NCBI RefSeq assembly: GCF_001721645.1
Contig: NZ_CP017141.1
Coordinates: 6,262,001 to 6,326,000, forward strand
Length of the DNA stretch: 64,000 nucleotides
Source of the DNA: Pedobacter steynii
GTDB taxonomy: Bacteria; Bacteroidota; Bacteroidia; Sphingobacteriales; Sphingobacteriaceae
Reading direction: 5' to 3'
Shown here: positions 18,001-26,967 of the stretch, piece by piece
Layout: each line of letters starts with the position of its first letter
Position numbering within the stretch: the first letter of the stretch is position 1
Program-made: the position numbers and the translations under genes
The notes under the pieces: generated by a model
What the model was told of the DNA's origin: nothing
What the model saw: the letters and a program-made list of their open reading frames with translations, nothing else
The model's database searches: none

Positions 18001-21000
18001 GTCCTTATATTATAAAAAAATCCCGGCCTCTATTGGTTATGTAAACCCTAACCGGAATATCGATTTTGCCAACAGTCCTTTTTATGTGAACCATTCTTTG
18101 TCAGACTGGAATGCCGATAAAAGAATTGCCGGAGTCAGCTCATTTGGTGTTGGAGGAACAAATGTACACGTGATTCTGGAGGGCTACGAAAATGAACCCA
18201 AGCCTTCATCTACCGGCCGGTCTGCAGAACTGATTACCTGGTCTGCCAATTCATCCTATAGCAGGGACCAATACGCAAAAGCACTTTCTGCTGACCTAAG
18301 CAGTCGGGAAGCAGTAAACATAGCCGATGTCGCTTATACCCTGCAAACATCAAGAACTGACTTCCGTTTCAGGAGGTTCCTGGTCTCAGACGATCCAGCT
18401 CAGCTACCGCAGTCACTTTTGGAGGAGAAACCCAATGCTGTTGAAGCACACCAGCTCCTGGGGCTACCTGGGGAAGTAGTCTTTACATTTCCTGGTCAGG
18501 GTGCACAGTATTTAAATATGGGAAAAGAACTTTACCTGACTGAACCTGTATATAAAGCAGCGATAGACCAGTGTGCTACGTTGCTTATTCCCTATCTTCA
18601 ACTGGATATCAGGGATATTATCTTTCCGGCTGAACCTTCTGAAGCAGCATCTGAAAGATTAAAAGACACCCGTTATACACAACCGGCATTGTTTGTAACA
18701 GAATATGCGCTGGCGAAGCTCTGGATGCACTGGGGAATCCAGCCAACCCTGTTTTGCGGACATAGCATCGGAGAATATGTTGCCGCACATCTTTCCGGAG
18801 TATTTTCATTGGAAGATGGCCTGAAACTGATTGCTATCAGAGGGGCAATGGTAAGTGAATTGCCTTCCGGAAGCATGTTATCAGTCAGACATGAGGCAGA
18901 AGCCATTTCCGCATTGCTAACAGGCGACCTGTCCATTGCGGCAATAAACAGCCAGAAACTTTGCGTTGTTGCAGGTCCGGACGAGCAGGTCCATGAATTT
19001 GCCAAACTACTCGATACCACTGAAATTGCCAACAAATTATTATTTACCAGCCATGCTTTCCATTCTTCCATGATGGATCCTATTGTAGAGGAGTTCAGAA
19101 AGGTGGTTTCCGGGATAAGCCTGCATGCGCCTGAAATAGCTATTGTATCTACGGTCACAGGCGATGCTCTGACAGCTGAACAGGCTACAGATCCGGGGTA
19201 CTGGGCCGGACATCTACGAAAAACAGTACGGTTTAGCGCTGCCATTGAAACCATTTTGAGTTATGAGCTTCCATTGTTCCTGGAAGTTGGCCCAGGAACA
19301 GTAACCTCGACACTGGTTAAACAGATTGCCGGTCTTCATACTAAACAAATTAAGGCAATACCAAGTTTAAGCAATAAGGATAAGGAGACTTCCTCTATAT
19401 TAAATGCACTTGGCCAGCTATGGCTACATGGCTTAAATCCGGAATGGAATAATTATTATCAGGGACAGGAAAGGACTTTCCTTAACCTACCTACCTATCA
19501 ATTTGACAGAAAAAAATACTGGGTGGATGCAGTGACCGAAAATCCGGTATTAAACAAGCAAGAATTAATTAATACTCTTATGATGAGAAAAGAAAACCTA
19601 GCAGCAAAGATCAAACAAGTATTAGAGGATGCCTCAGGCATCGAGATGAGTGGCATTCAATCAGACAGAAACTTTCTGGAAATCGGACTGGATTCCCTTT
19701 TACTTACCCAAGTTGCGATTTCCCTGAAGAGAGAATTCAATCTACCTATTACCTTTAGAAAACTAAATGAAGAATATCCTAGTATAGATGCTTTAGTAGA
19801 TTACATAGATCAAAATACAGCATCAGATCTTCCGGCTGCTGCTACAACTGCAGCAAGTGCTCCGCATTTCCAGCCGCAACCTTCAGCACAGAACAATTCT
19901 ATAGGCATAAACCATGCCTCCCCTGTTAATGACAGCGCATTAGGGCTCATTGCCCAGCAACTGGAGATTCTTTCGAAGCAGGTGATGTTAATGCAGGGAA
20001 ACCAACCATTGGTGATTGCTGACAACAGTCCTGTTATACGGGCAGTTCCAGCCCCTGTCCGCATGGAACAATCAGAAAATCAGGAGCTGAGCCTTCAGGA
20101 AAAAACAGAGATTCAAAAACCATTTGGAGCAACCCCAAAGATAGAGCGTCATTCCACAGCGCTGAATCCGAAACAACTGAATTTTCTTCAGGAGCTGACC
20201 CGACGATATACGGCTAAAACCCTAAAGAGTAAGACTTATGCTGCTGAAAGCAGGTCTTTTATGGCTGATCCCCGTGTGGTTTCCGGCTTTAGACCGCAAA
20301 CTAAAGAACTGATTTATCCCATCGTGATCAACAAGTCCAGTGGCAGTAAAATGTGGGACCTTGATGGAAACGAATACATAGACGTTTTAAATGGCTTCGG
20401 ATCCAACCTCTTGGGTTATCAACCGGAAGTGATCAAAAAAGCGATGCACGATCAGGTGGAGAACGGGTATGAAGTAGGTCCGCAGCATGAATTAGCTGCA
20501 GAAGTAAGCAAACTGGTTTGTGAGTTTACAGGTTTTGACCGCTCAGCTTTATGCAGCACGGGTTCTGAAGCAGTTCTTGGCTGCATCAGGATTGCGCGCA
20601 CGGTAACCGGACGTTCCTTAATTGTCGCATTTACCGGCTCTTATCATGGTATTATCGATGAAGTATTGGTTCGTGGAACAAAAAAATTAAAATCTTTTCC
20701 TGCAGCAGCAGGAATCATGCCTGAGGCAGTGCAAAATATTCTGGTACTGGATTACGGAACAGACGAAGCACTAGCCATCATTAAAGAACGCGCACACGAA
20801 ATTGCAGCAGTACTTATTGAGCCGGTTCAGAGCCGCAGGCCGGAATTTGTACCTATAGAATTTATAAAGAAAGTAAGGGAAATTACCACTGCTTCAGGCA
20901 CAGCATTGATCTTTGATGAAGTGATTACCGGTTTCAGAATGCATCCTGGAGGTGCACAGGCGCTGTTTGATATCCGAGTTGACCTTGCTTCTTATGGAAA

Positions 21001-21670
21001 AGTAGTAGGCGCAGGAATTCCAATCGGCGTGATCGCAGGAAAAAAAGAATTTATGGATGCCCTTGACGGCGGAACCTGGCAATATGGAGATCAGTCGTAT
21101 CCGGAAGTTGGGGTAACCTATTTCGCAGGGACTTTTGTACGTCATCCTTTGGCGCTAGCCTCGGCAAAAGCATCTCTGAACTATATGAAAGAAAAAGGCC
21201 CTGCCTTACAGCAGCAGCTAAATGAAAAAGGAAATTACATTGCGACCAGTCTGAACAAGGAAATCGAGAAAAGAAACCTTCCATTTTTTGTTGCAAATTA
21301 TGGATCTCTATGGAAAGTAAAATTTAACGAAGAGGTTCCATACAGCGAACTAATGTTTACTTTAATGAGAGAGAAAGGAATTCATATACTGGATGGGTTC
21401 CCCTGCTTTATTACAGAAGCCACTTCCAATGCTGACATCGAACAGGTGATAAAATGTTTTATAGAAAGTATGGATGCCATGATTGAAGCTGATTTTTATC
21501 CTGCTGCAACTAAAAAAAAAGAATTCATCAATAACCATACGATCGTTATCAATGGAAATCAGCCTCCGGTTAAAGGAGCTAAGCTTGGAAAGGACGAACA
21601 GGGTAATCCCGCCTGGTTTATCAAAGATCCTAATCAGGATGGAAAATATCTTCAGGTTGAAATTAACTAA
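15080..21670 (+). CDS. Hybrid NRPS-PKS megasynthase: A-PCP-KS-AT-ACP-aminotransferase
   Basis: 2196 residues. Domains in order: adenylation (about 10-500; core YTSGSTGRPKG at 156-166, NIYGPTEA, then KIRGNRVELGEIE and SGKIDKKAL); peptidyl carrier (Ser556 in ELGGNSLL); ketosynthase (about 610-1040; Cys784, His920, His959); acyltransferase (about 1130-1440; Ser1229 in GHSIG and HAFH at 1325-1328, the malonyl-CoA type); acyl carrier (Ser1539 in GLDSL); an Ala/Pro/Gln-rich linker; and a class III aminotransferase (about 1690-2150; PLP Lys1974 in SYGKVVGAG). There is no condensation or ketoreductase domain, so the A-PCP acts as loading module and the beta-keto product would be transaminated, as in MycA/ItuA of iturin-type synthases. 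It is followed after five bases by the second synthase. Confidence 0.95.
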   Translation: MPAEQFTLNPDKETTVHQLFEQAAMQYPDLKAVVFGSSAISYSELETRSNDLKQVLLNLSPDQQIIGISASRSIEMIISLLAILKAGKSYLPLDPTYPESRLQQIISDSGVKACIALNTESEFFSNLGLQPVNPEQVLSQNSGTPFQQGLNGCVLYTSGSTGRPKGVCLGHQSLINFLSWQKENSLSKVGTRSLQFCHLSFDASFQEIFVPLTTGGTLYLIEDDDRLDGGRLLNFLIENRINKAFFPYVTLQYLTEASAAENKYPLHLKEVTTGGELLKITPTIRAFFSALADSSFLNIYGPTEATVCVTTLKLSGNPEEWPAIPTIGSPMAGSSVFILNEELQLQKNGNEGELCISGLCLANGYLNQEELTVEKFIDWEHPTLGNLKIYRTGDLGKYLDNGEIEFFGRKDGQIKIRGNRVELGEIEVALMQHESVEQAVVILREDKPGRKNLIAYIVGNKQTFDAKTLRDQVNRLLPDYMVPSNFIRMEQLPKTVSGKIDKKALPKPDSKRPDLNVLYKKPGTKAEQEIAHLLSDILQYDKIGMDDNFFELGGNSLLAQRTVSELKYRLGYHLPITKLYQFPTVSGMAKFLDKSTSGAAFSSRKRTSQNQASDIAVIGMAGRFPGADTITGLWDLLREGKETTTFFNQDELDPGIPAHIRLDPSYVSARGIIRNADQFDPVFFGINPKLAQLMDPQQRVFLEIAQEVLEQTGYATLTDTQKTGVFAGSGSNTYYEYNVLPHPDLVENQGKLQVLTVNEKDYISSRTAYHLNLKGPAVSVNSACSTSLLAIAQAVNSLRAGQCDTALAGGASITSPINSGHLYQEGSMLSADGHCRPFDDDATGTVFSDGAGVVLLKRLDDAKRDGDTIYGLIKGVGINNDGSGKGSFTAPSTEGQSDAIIQAIDDAGIEASEISYIETHGTGTPIGDPIEFEGLKAAFGDQPKKQFCAIGSVKSNFGHLTQAAGVTGLIKTCLSLYYKKIPASIGYVNPNRNIDFANSPFYVNHSLSDWNADKRIAGVSSFGVGGTNVHVILEGYENEPKPSSTGRSAELITWSANSSYSRDQYAKALSADLSSREAVNIADVAYTLQTSRTDFRFRRFLVSDDPAQLPQSLLEEKPNAVEAHQLLGLPGEVVFTFPGQGAQYLNMGKELYLTEPVYKAAIDQCATLLIPYLQLDIRDIIFPAEPSEAASERLKDTRYTQPALFVTEYALAKLWMHWGIQPTLFCGHSIGEYVAAHLSGVFSLEDGLKLIAIRGAMVSELPSGSMLSVRHEAEAISALLTGDLSIAAINSQKLCVVAGPDEQVHEFAKLLDTTEIANKLLFTSHAFHSSMMDPIVEEFRKVVSGISLHAPEIAIVSTVTGDALTAEQATDPGYWAGHLRKTVRFSAAIETILSYELPLFLEVGPGTVTSTLVKQIAGLHTKQIKAIPSLSNKDKETSSILNALGQLWLHGLNPEWNNYYQGQERTFLNLPTYQFDRKKYWVDAVTENPVLNKQELINTLMMRKENLAAKIKQVLEDASGIEMSGIQSDRNFLEIGLDSLLLTQVAISLKREFNLPITFRKLNEEYPSIDALVDYIDQNTASDLPAAATTAASAPHFQPQPSAQNNSIGINHASPVNDSALGLIAQQLEILSKQVMLMQGNQPLVIADNSPVIRAVPAPVRMEQSENQELSLQEKTEIQKPFGATPKIERHSTALNPKQLNFLQELTRRYTAKTLKSKTYAAESRSFMADPRVVSGFRPQTKELIYPIVINKSSGSKMWDLDGNEYIDVLNGFGSNLLGYQPEVIKKAMHDQVENGYEVGPQHELAAEVSKLVCEFTGFDRSALCSTGSEAVLGCIRIARTVTGRSLIVAFTGSYHGIIDEVLVRGTKKLKSFPAAAGIMPEAVQNILVLDYGTDEALAIIKERAHEIAAVLIEPVQSRRPEFVPIEFIKKVREITTASGTALIFDEVITGFRMHPGGAQALFDIRVDLASYGKVVGAGIPIGVIAGKKEFMDALDGGTWQYGDQSYPEVGVTYFAGTFVRHPLALASAKASLNYMKEKGPALQQQLNEKGNYIATSLNKEIEKRNLPFFVANYGSLWKVKFNEEVPYSELMFTLMREKGIHILDGFPCFITEATSNADIEQVIKCFIESMDAMIEADFYPAATKKKEFINNHTIVINGNQPPVKGAKLGKDEQGNPAWFIKDPNQDGKYLQVEIN

Positions 21671-21675
21671 TCCTT

Positions 21676-24600
21676 ATGCTTGATCAGAAATCCGACCTTA
21701 GTTTTAACGAAATCACCTTCAATCCATTTGAGGACCAAAAGGATATTGAGAAAATTGTAGCAATTAATGAATCACAACGTGAAATTTGGCTATCCTGTAT
21801 TTTAGGTGGAGATGAAGCCAGTCTTGCCTATAATGAATCTGTTTCACTGGACTTTTCAGGTCCTTTTCATTTCGGTTATTTCAGAAAATCTTTTGAAATA
21901 ATTGTAAAACGCCATGAAGCCTTAAGATCTTCAGTTAGTGCAAATGGAGAGCATTTTATCATTTACGATGATTTTCCTTTCCCTTTCGAAATGGAAGATC
22001 TGAGCAATTCCAATACCGATGAACAGGACCTGCTGCTTAAAGAATTCGTAAGCGCTCAGATGAACCTTCCCTTCGATTTGCAGAATGACCCCCTGTTCCG
22101 TGTACAAATTCATAAACTGAAAGAAAACCGCCATTATTTTACATTGGTTATCCATCACCTCATTGGTGACGGCTGGTCTATAGGTATCATTTTAGAAGAC
22201 CTGAGCAAACTTTACAACGCATTTTTGAAAGGTTTCCCGGCAACTCTGGAAAAGGGGCCCCAGATCAGCACCTATGCTCTGGAACAACACGAATTCCTCC
22301 AAAGCAATGATTTCAAAAAGGTAGAAAATTACTGGCTGGAACTTTACAAAGGTCCTATCCCTGTACTGGATCTGCCAACAGATTACCTCAGGCCATCAAT
22401 GCGCTCTTACAAAGCCAATCGGATTGATCATCCACTTTCCGTGTCGCTGATCAATCAATTGAAAGCAATGGGTGCCAAAGCAGGCTGCAGCCTGGTCAAC
22501 ACAATTTTGAGTGCATTTGAGATTTTTCTATATCAACAAACCGGACAAACGGATATTGTGGTCGGACTGCCAACAGCAGGACAATCTGCAACAGAAAATT
22601 TTGAATTGGTTGGACATTGTGTGAATCTGTTGCCTTTAAGAAGTACCATTGATCAGGAAGTTTCCTTCCTGCAATACCTAAAATACAGAAAATCTGCTTT
22701 TTTTGATGCCTACGAACATCAGCAGCTTAGTTTTGGACAGCTGGTAAAAAAATTAAATGTCAAAAGAGATCCTTCCCGAATTCCTTTGGTTCCGGTGGTG
22801 TTTAACATGGATATGGGCATGGATAATGCCGTCTTTTTCGACACCCTCAAACATCGTTTGATTTCAAACCCAAGGGCATATGAAACCTTTGAGATCTTTC
22901 TGAATCTGACCGGATCGAAAGACAGCTTTGTATTGGAGTGGACTTATAACACCCAGCTCTTCAAGGCTGCAACGATAGACCGGATGACAAATGATTTTGA
23001 AGTCCTGCTGGAAAGACTAGCCGGTCATCCGGACCTTCAATTAAAGGAGTTCGCTCAAGCCGAGACAGAAGAACTACCGGAGCCAACAATAAACGATGGG
23101 CTGCCTTTTAAAGATACGATCAGTCTGATCAATGAGGCAGCAAGCCTTTACCCAGATAAAACTGCTGTTTCTTTCAGAACTGAACAGATAAACTATACTG
23201 CGCTGATAAGGAAATCTAACCAGCTGGCTTTCTACCTGATTAAAAAGGGAGTTCAGCATGGTGACGTTATCGGATTGTCCACAGAGCGTTCTATGGAAAT
23301 GCTGATTTCTCTGCTTGCTATCCTGAAGGCCGGAGCGGTCTATATCCCTCTGGATCCGGAATATCCTCATGAAAGGATAGAATTCATGTTGGAAGATTCT
23401 GCAGCAAAAACATTGCTGACTTCACGCCAAAATAAAGGCAAGTTCCGCAGCGATGCCTTAGAAATTGTAATTGAAGAAATCTGGGATGACCTTAACAATT
23501 ATCCTGATCATGACCCCGGTTTGACCTTAAGTCCGAATGACCTGGCTTATATCCTGTATACTTCCGGATCAACAGGAAAGCCAAAAGGGGTAAAAATCAC
23601 TCATAAAAATCTTGCTAACTTTTTATTAAGCATGCAGGCTGCACCTGGAATTACTGCAGCAGACCGTCTGCTTGCGATCACCACCATTTCTTTCGACATT
23701 GCTGGTCTGGAGCTTTATCTACCCCTCATTTCTGGAGCAGAACTCATCATTGCAGATGCGGAAGAAACAAAAGACGGCAGATTACTCCTCCATATCATTG
23801 AGGAAAGAAAAATCAGTATCATGCAAGCCACTCCTTCCACCTGGCAGATGATGATTGATTCTGACTGGCAAAAAAAATATCCGATAAAAGTGCTTTCTGG
23901 TGGAGAGGCCATAAAGAAGGAACTTGCGGATCAACTGCTTAAACGTTGTGCAGAGTTATGGAATATGTATGGTCCAACCGAAACAACGATTTGGTCCACG
24001 ATCAAAAAACTAAGCTTTGCAGATCAGCAAATGACTATAGGCCTTCCGATTAACCAGACGCAGATTTACATCATAGATGAATTGGGTAGGCCCTTACCTG
24101 CCGGGATGCCAGGTGAAATATGCATTGGCGGCGCAGGTGTGGCAGATGGCTATTTAAACAGACCAGAGTTGACAGCCGAGAAGTTTATAAAGAGAAAAAA
24201 CTCAGGTCAGCTATTATATAAAACAGGTGATCTTGGCAAATTACTGGAGAACGGGGAATACCTGTGCCTGGGAAGGATCGATCAGCAGGTAAAAATCCGT
24301 GGACACCGGATCGAATTGGGGGAAATTGAATCCATTATTGCCGCACAGGAAGGAGTTAACCAGGCTGTCGTCCTGGCAAGAGAAGATACTCCTTCCGATA
24401 AACGGCTGGTTGCTTATGTGCTCCCTGACGACAAAACCGATCAGGATAACCTTTCCTGGAAAGATCGCTGGGATGCGCTTTATGATATGGGGGCTGCATC
24501 CAAGCAAAACCTGGCTCTTTCCGAACAAAATTTGGACGATAGTTTGCTGGAACATTATGAAAACAGTGCTGATTTAGCTTTACAGGCTGCAGAATGGCTT

Positions 24601-26898
24601 CAATCCTCAGCAGAAAGGATTAAGGCACTCGGTTCAAAAAAAATATTCGAAATTGGAAGTGGTGCCGGACAGCTCTTATTTGAACTCGCTCCCGGAACTG
24701 AATATTATATGGCTACTGATTACGCCCAGACAGCCATTCATAATTTAAATGAGAAGTTAGAAGCAGCTCCTGAAAAATGGAGCCATGTAAAAGCAAAAAC
24801 TGCAGCTGCAGATGATTTTACAGCCATTGTGGATGCTTCCTTTGATCTGGTAGTGATTCATAGTGTCGCCCAGTATTTTGCTAATGCGGATTACCTGATC
24901 AAAGTGATCAAAGAATCTGTAAAGTCGCTCAAAGTCGGTGGATGTATTTTTATCGGAGATATGCAGGGCAAGAATTCCCTGAAAATGTGCCATGCGATGG
25001 ACCACCTGCCTCATGCTGCTGATACCAGTACGCTTACTTCATTTAATGAAGCTGTGCTCAATAGGGTCCGGATAGAGGACGAATTGGTTGCAGATCCGGC
25101 GTTTTTCTATAGTCTCCCGGCCATGATACCTGAAATCTCGGGAGTAGATGTGCAACTTCGGAAAGGTCAATCTTTAAATGAGACTACTAAATACCATTAC
25201 GACATATGGTTGTATGTGGGGGTTCCATCCCATACCGCAACTCCTGATATCCAGGCAGATTGGACGAATGGGGGGTCATTGTCCGAAGCAGAACAGCTCC
25301 TGTCAGCCAATCCATCAAAGGTGCTAGAGTTCAAAAATATTCTAAATGAACGTACTGCCAAAGACCATCGGTTATTACAGCTCATGCAGAGTGAAGCTCC
25401 GGACAGTCCATTAAAAAATATCAAAGCAATGGTGGAATCAGTAAAGGAAGGCTACGCTCCCGACCTGTTCTGGGCACTGGGAGAACGTTTAAACTTTAAT
25501 GCACACCTGAGGTGGACTACTGATGGAACAGATGGACTGTTTGATGTGGTATTTATTCCTTCTTCCCGGAAAGCAACCATTCCTTATTTTTCTGCTGCCG
25601 GGTCTTTAAAGCCGAATATATACCACTATGCCAGGTTACCTTTCTCCAAAAATGAAATCGTTGTTTCTAAAGAGATCATTACAAAATGGAAGGAAAACCT
25701 TTACGAAGCACTCCCATCCTATATGGTTCCGGAAGACTTTATTGTACTGAAGAGTTTTCCTCTAACGGCAAATGCAAAAATAGACAGAAACGCATTTCCT
25801 AAACCTTATGGCAAAAAAGGTAATGGAGATACCAGTCTTCAGCCACGGTTGCCGCTTACTAAAAATGAGCAACTGGTACTGGATATCTGGTCAGCTGCAT
25901 TGGGACTAGAGGAATTAAACATTACCGATGATTTTTTTGAGCTTGGCGGGCATTCCCTTCTGGCGGTAAAAGTAATGATAGCAATTGAAAAGGAAACGGG
26001 GAAGAGACTTCCGCTATCTACTCTTTTTAACAATTCAACAATCGAAAAGCTGGCCGGACAACTTTCGGAGGACGAGCATGAAGAAATTTGGGAATCCCTA
26101 GTTCCTATAAAAGTGACCGGTAAAAAAGACCCCATATTTTTAATCCATGGCGGTGGATTAAATATCCTCTTATTTAAATCAGTTAGCAGCTATTTTGACG
26201 ACGACCAGCCTGTTTACGGACTTCAGGCCATGGGACTGAACAAAGAAACGGACATCCCTCCCAGCCTGGAAGAAATTTCGAAAAGGTACGTCGACGAAAT
26301 ACTCAAAGTTCATCCTAATGGCTCCTATGCTTTAGCAGGTTATTCTTTGGGAGGACTGATTGCATTTGAAATGGCAAAACAATTAAAGGCAATGGGAAAA
26401 GACATCAAGTTACTGGGTGTCATGGATACTTATGTAGGTTCACATACAGCGCCTTCCGGAACTTTGCCAAAGTTAACCAGGAAAATCATTCGTCAGTTCC
26501 ATAAGGTGCCGTTTTTCGTAAAATCATTCCTGAATAATCCAAGAGAATCTCTGGCTTATCAGCTGAACATCATCAGCTATAAATGGAAAAAGCTATTTTC
26601 TTCTGACCTTGGAATGGAAAGAGAAATCTTTACTGATTATGAAAAAGAGATCTATAGTGCCTATAGCAAAGCCAACGACAAATATAAGCTTCAGGCATCT
26701 GATTTGGAAGTGACGCTTTTCTGTGTCGAGAAAAGGCTTTATTATCTGGATGACAAGGTATTTCTGGGATGGGATAAGTTTGCCTTGAAAGGGGTGAAGA
26801 TCCATGAAGTTCCCGGCGATCATAAAACATTTTTGCTTCCGCCCAATGATCAAAAATTCGCACAGATACTACAAGCTGTCCTGGATTATAAGAAGTAA
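21676..26898 (+). CDS. NRPS: C-A(N-methyltransferase)-PCP-TE
   Basis: 1740 residues. Condensation domain (about 25-460) with HHLIGDG at 160-166; adenylation domain from about 475 with YTSGSTGKPKG at 628-638 and MYGPTETT; a methyltransferase insert between adenylation core motifs A8 and A10 (about 925-1310, SAM motif FEIGSGAGQ at 991-999), in the place and style of N-methyltransferases of cyanobacterial synthases; carrier domain with Ser1427; and a C-terminal thioesterase (Ser1557 in GYSLGG, Asp1584, His1716). The residues I align with the specificity pocket read DILQLGMIWK, close to a code reported for glycine, so the unit may be N-methylglycine. It is the release module for the preceding synthase. 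Motifs are all intact; the substrate is inferred. Confidence 0.95.
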   Translation: MLDQKSDLSFNEITFNPFEDQKDIEKIVAINESQREIWLSCILGGDEASLAYNESVSLDFSGPFHFGYFRKSFEIIVKRHEALRSSVSANGEHFIIYDDFPFPFEMEDLSNSNTDEQDLLLKEFVSAQMNLPFDLQNDPLFRVQIHKLKENRHYFTLVIHHLIGDGWSIGIILEDLSKLYNAFLKGFPATLEKGPQISTYALEQHEFLQSNDFKKVENYWLELYKGPIPVLDLPTDYLRPSMRSYKANRIDHPLSVSLINQLKAMGAKAGCSLVNTILSAFEIFLYQQTGQTDIVVGLPTAGQSATENFELVGHCVNLLPLRSTIDQEVSFLQYLKYRKSAFFDAYEHQQLSFGQLVKKLNVKRDPSRIPLVPVVFNMDMGMDNAVFFDTLKHRLISNPRAYETFEIFLNLTGSKDSFVLEWTYNTQLFKAATIDRMTNDFEVLLERLAGHPDLQLKEFAQAETEELPEPTINDGLPFKDTISLINEAASLYPDKTAVSFRTEQINYTALIRKSNQLAFYLIKKGVQHGDVIGLSTERSMEMLISLLAILKAGAVYIPLDPEYPHERIEFMLEDSAAKTLLTSRQNKGKFRSDALEIVIEEIWDDLNNYPDHDPGLTLSPNDLAYILYTSGSTGKPKGVKITHKNLANFLLSMQAAPGITAADRLLAITTISFDIAGLELYLPLISGAELIIADAEETKDGRLLLHIIEERKISIMQATPSTWQMMIDSDWQKKYPIKVLSGGEAIKKELADQLLKRCAELWNMYGPTETTIWSTIKKLSFADQQMTIGLPINQTQIYIIDELGRPLPAGMPGEICIGGAGVADGYLNRPELTAEKFIKRKNSGQLLYKTGDLGKLLENGEYLCLGRIDQQVKIRGHRIELGEIESIIAAQEGVNQAVVLAREDTPSDKRLVAYVLPDDKTDQDNLSWKDRWDALYDMGAASKQNLALSEQNLDDSLLEHYENSADLALQAAEWLQSSAERIKALGSKKIFEIGSGAGQLLFELAPGTEYYMATDYAQTAIHNLNEKLEAAPEKWSHVKAKTAAADDFTAIVDASFDLVVIHSVAQYFANADYLIKVIKESVKSLKVGGCIFIGDMQGKNSLKMCHAMDHLPHAADTSTLTSFNEAVLNRVRIEDELVADPAFFYSLPAMIPEISGVDVQLRKGQSLNETTKYHYDIWLYVGVPSHTATPDIQADWTNGGSLSEAEQLLSANPSKVLEFKNILNERTAKDHRLLQLMQSEAPDSPLKNIKAMVESVKEGYAPDLFWALGERLNFNAHLRWTTDGTDGLFDVVFIPSSRKATIPYFSAAGSLKPNIYHYARLPFSKNEIVVSKEIITKWKENLYEALPSYMVPEDFIVLKSFPLTANAKIDRNAFPKPYGKKGNGDTSLQPRLPLTKNEQLVLDIWSAALGLEELNITDDFFELGGHSLLAVKVMIAIEKETGKRLPLSTLFNNSTIEKLAGQLSEDEHEEIWESLVPIKVTGKKDPIFLIHGGGLNILLFKSVSSYFDDDQPVYGLQAMGLNKETDIPPSLEEISKRYVDEILKVHPNGSYALAGYSLGGLIAFEMAKQLKAMGKDIKLLGVMDTYVGSHTAPSGTLPKLTRKIIRQFHKVPFFVKSFLNNPRESLAYQLNIISYKWKKLFSSDLGMEREIFTDYEKEIYSAYSKANDKYKLQASDLEVTLFCVEKRLYYLDDKVFLGWDKFALKGVKIHEVPGDHKTFLLPPNDQKFAQILQAVLDYKK

Positions 26899-26911
26899 GT
26901 AAGAACCGATT

Positions 26912-26952
26912 AAACCTCTCCCCTTCGTCCCTGGGATAAAAGGGAGAGGTTT
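26912..26952. terminator. Terminator between the NRPS operon and the glycosyltransferase group
   Basis: AAACCTCTCCC (26912-26922) and GGGAGAGGTTT (26942-26952) form a perfect 11-bp stem between two convergent genes. The A and T ends allow it to act in both directions. Confidence 0.88.
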
Positions 26953-26967
26953 ACTATTTGTCAGGCA

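Noticed and set aside
18673..19254. 193-residue frame on the minus strand inside the PKS gene
   Set aside because: It is antisense to the acyltransferase domain, has no motif and reflects the codon pattern of the real gene.
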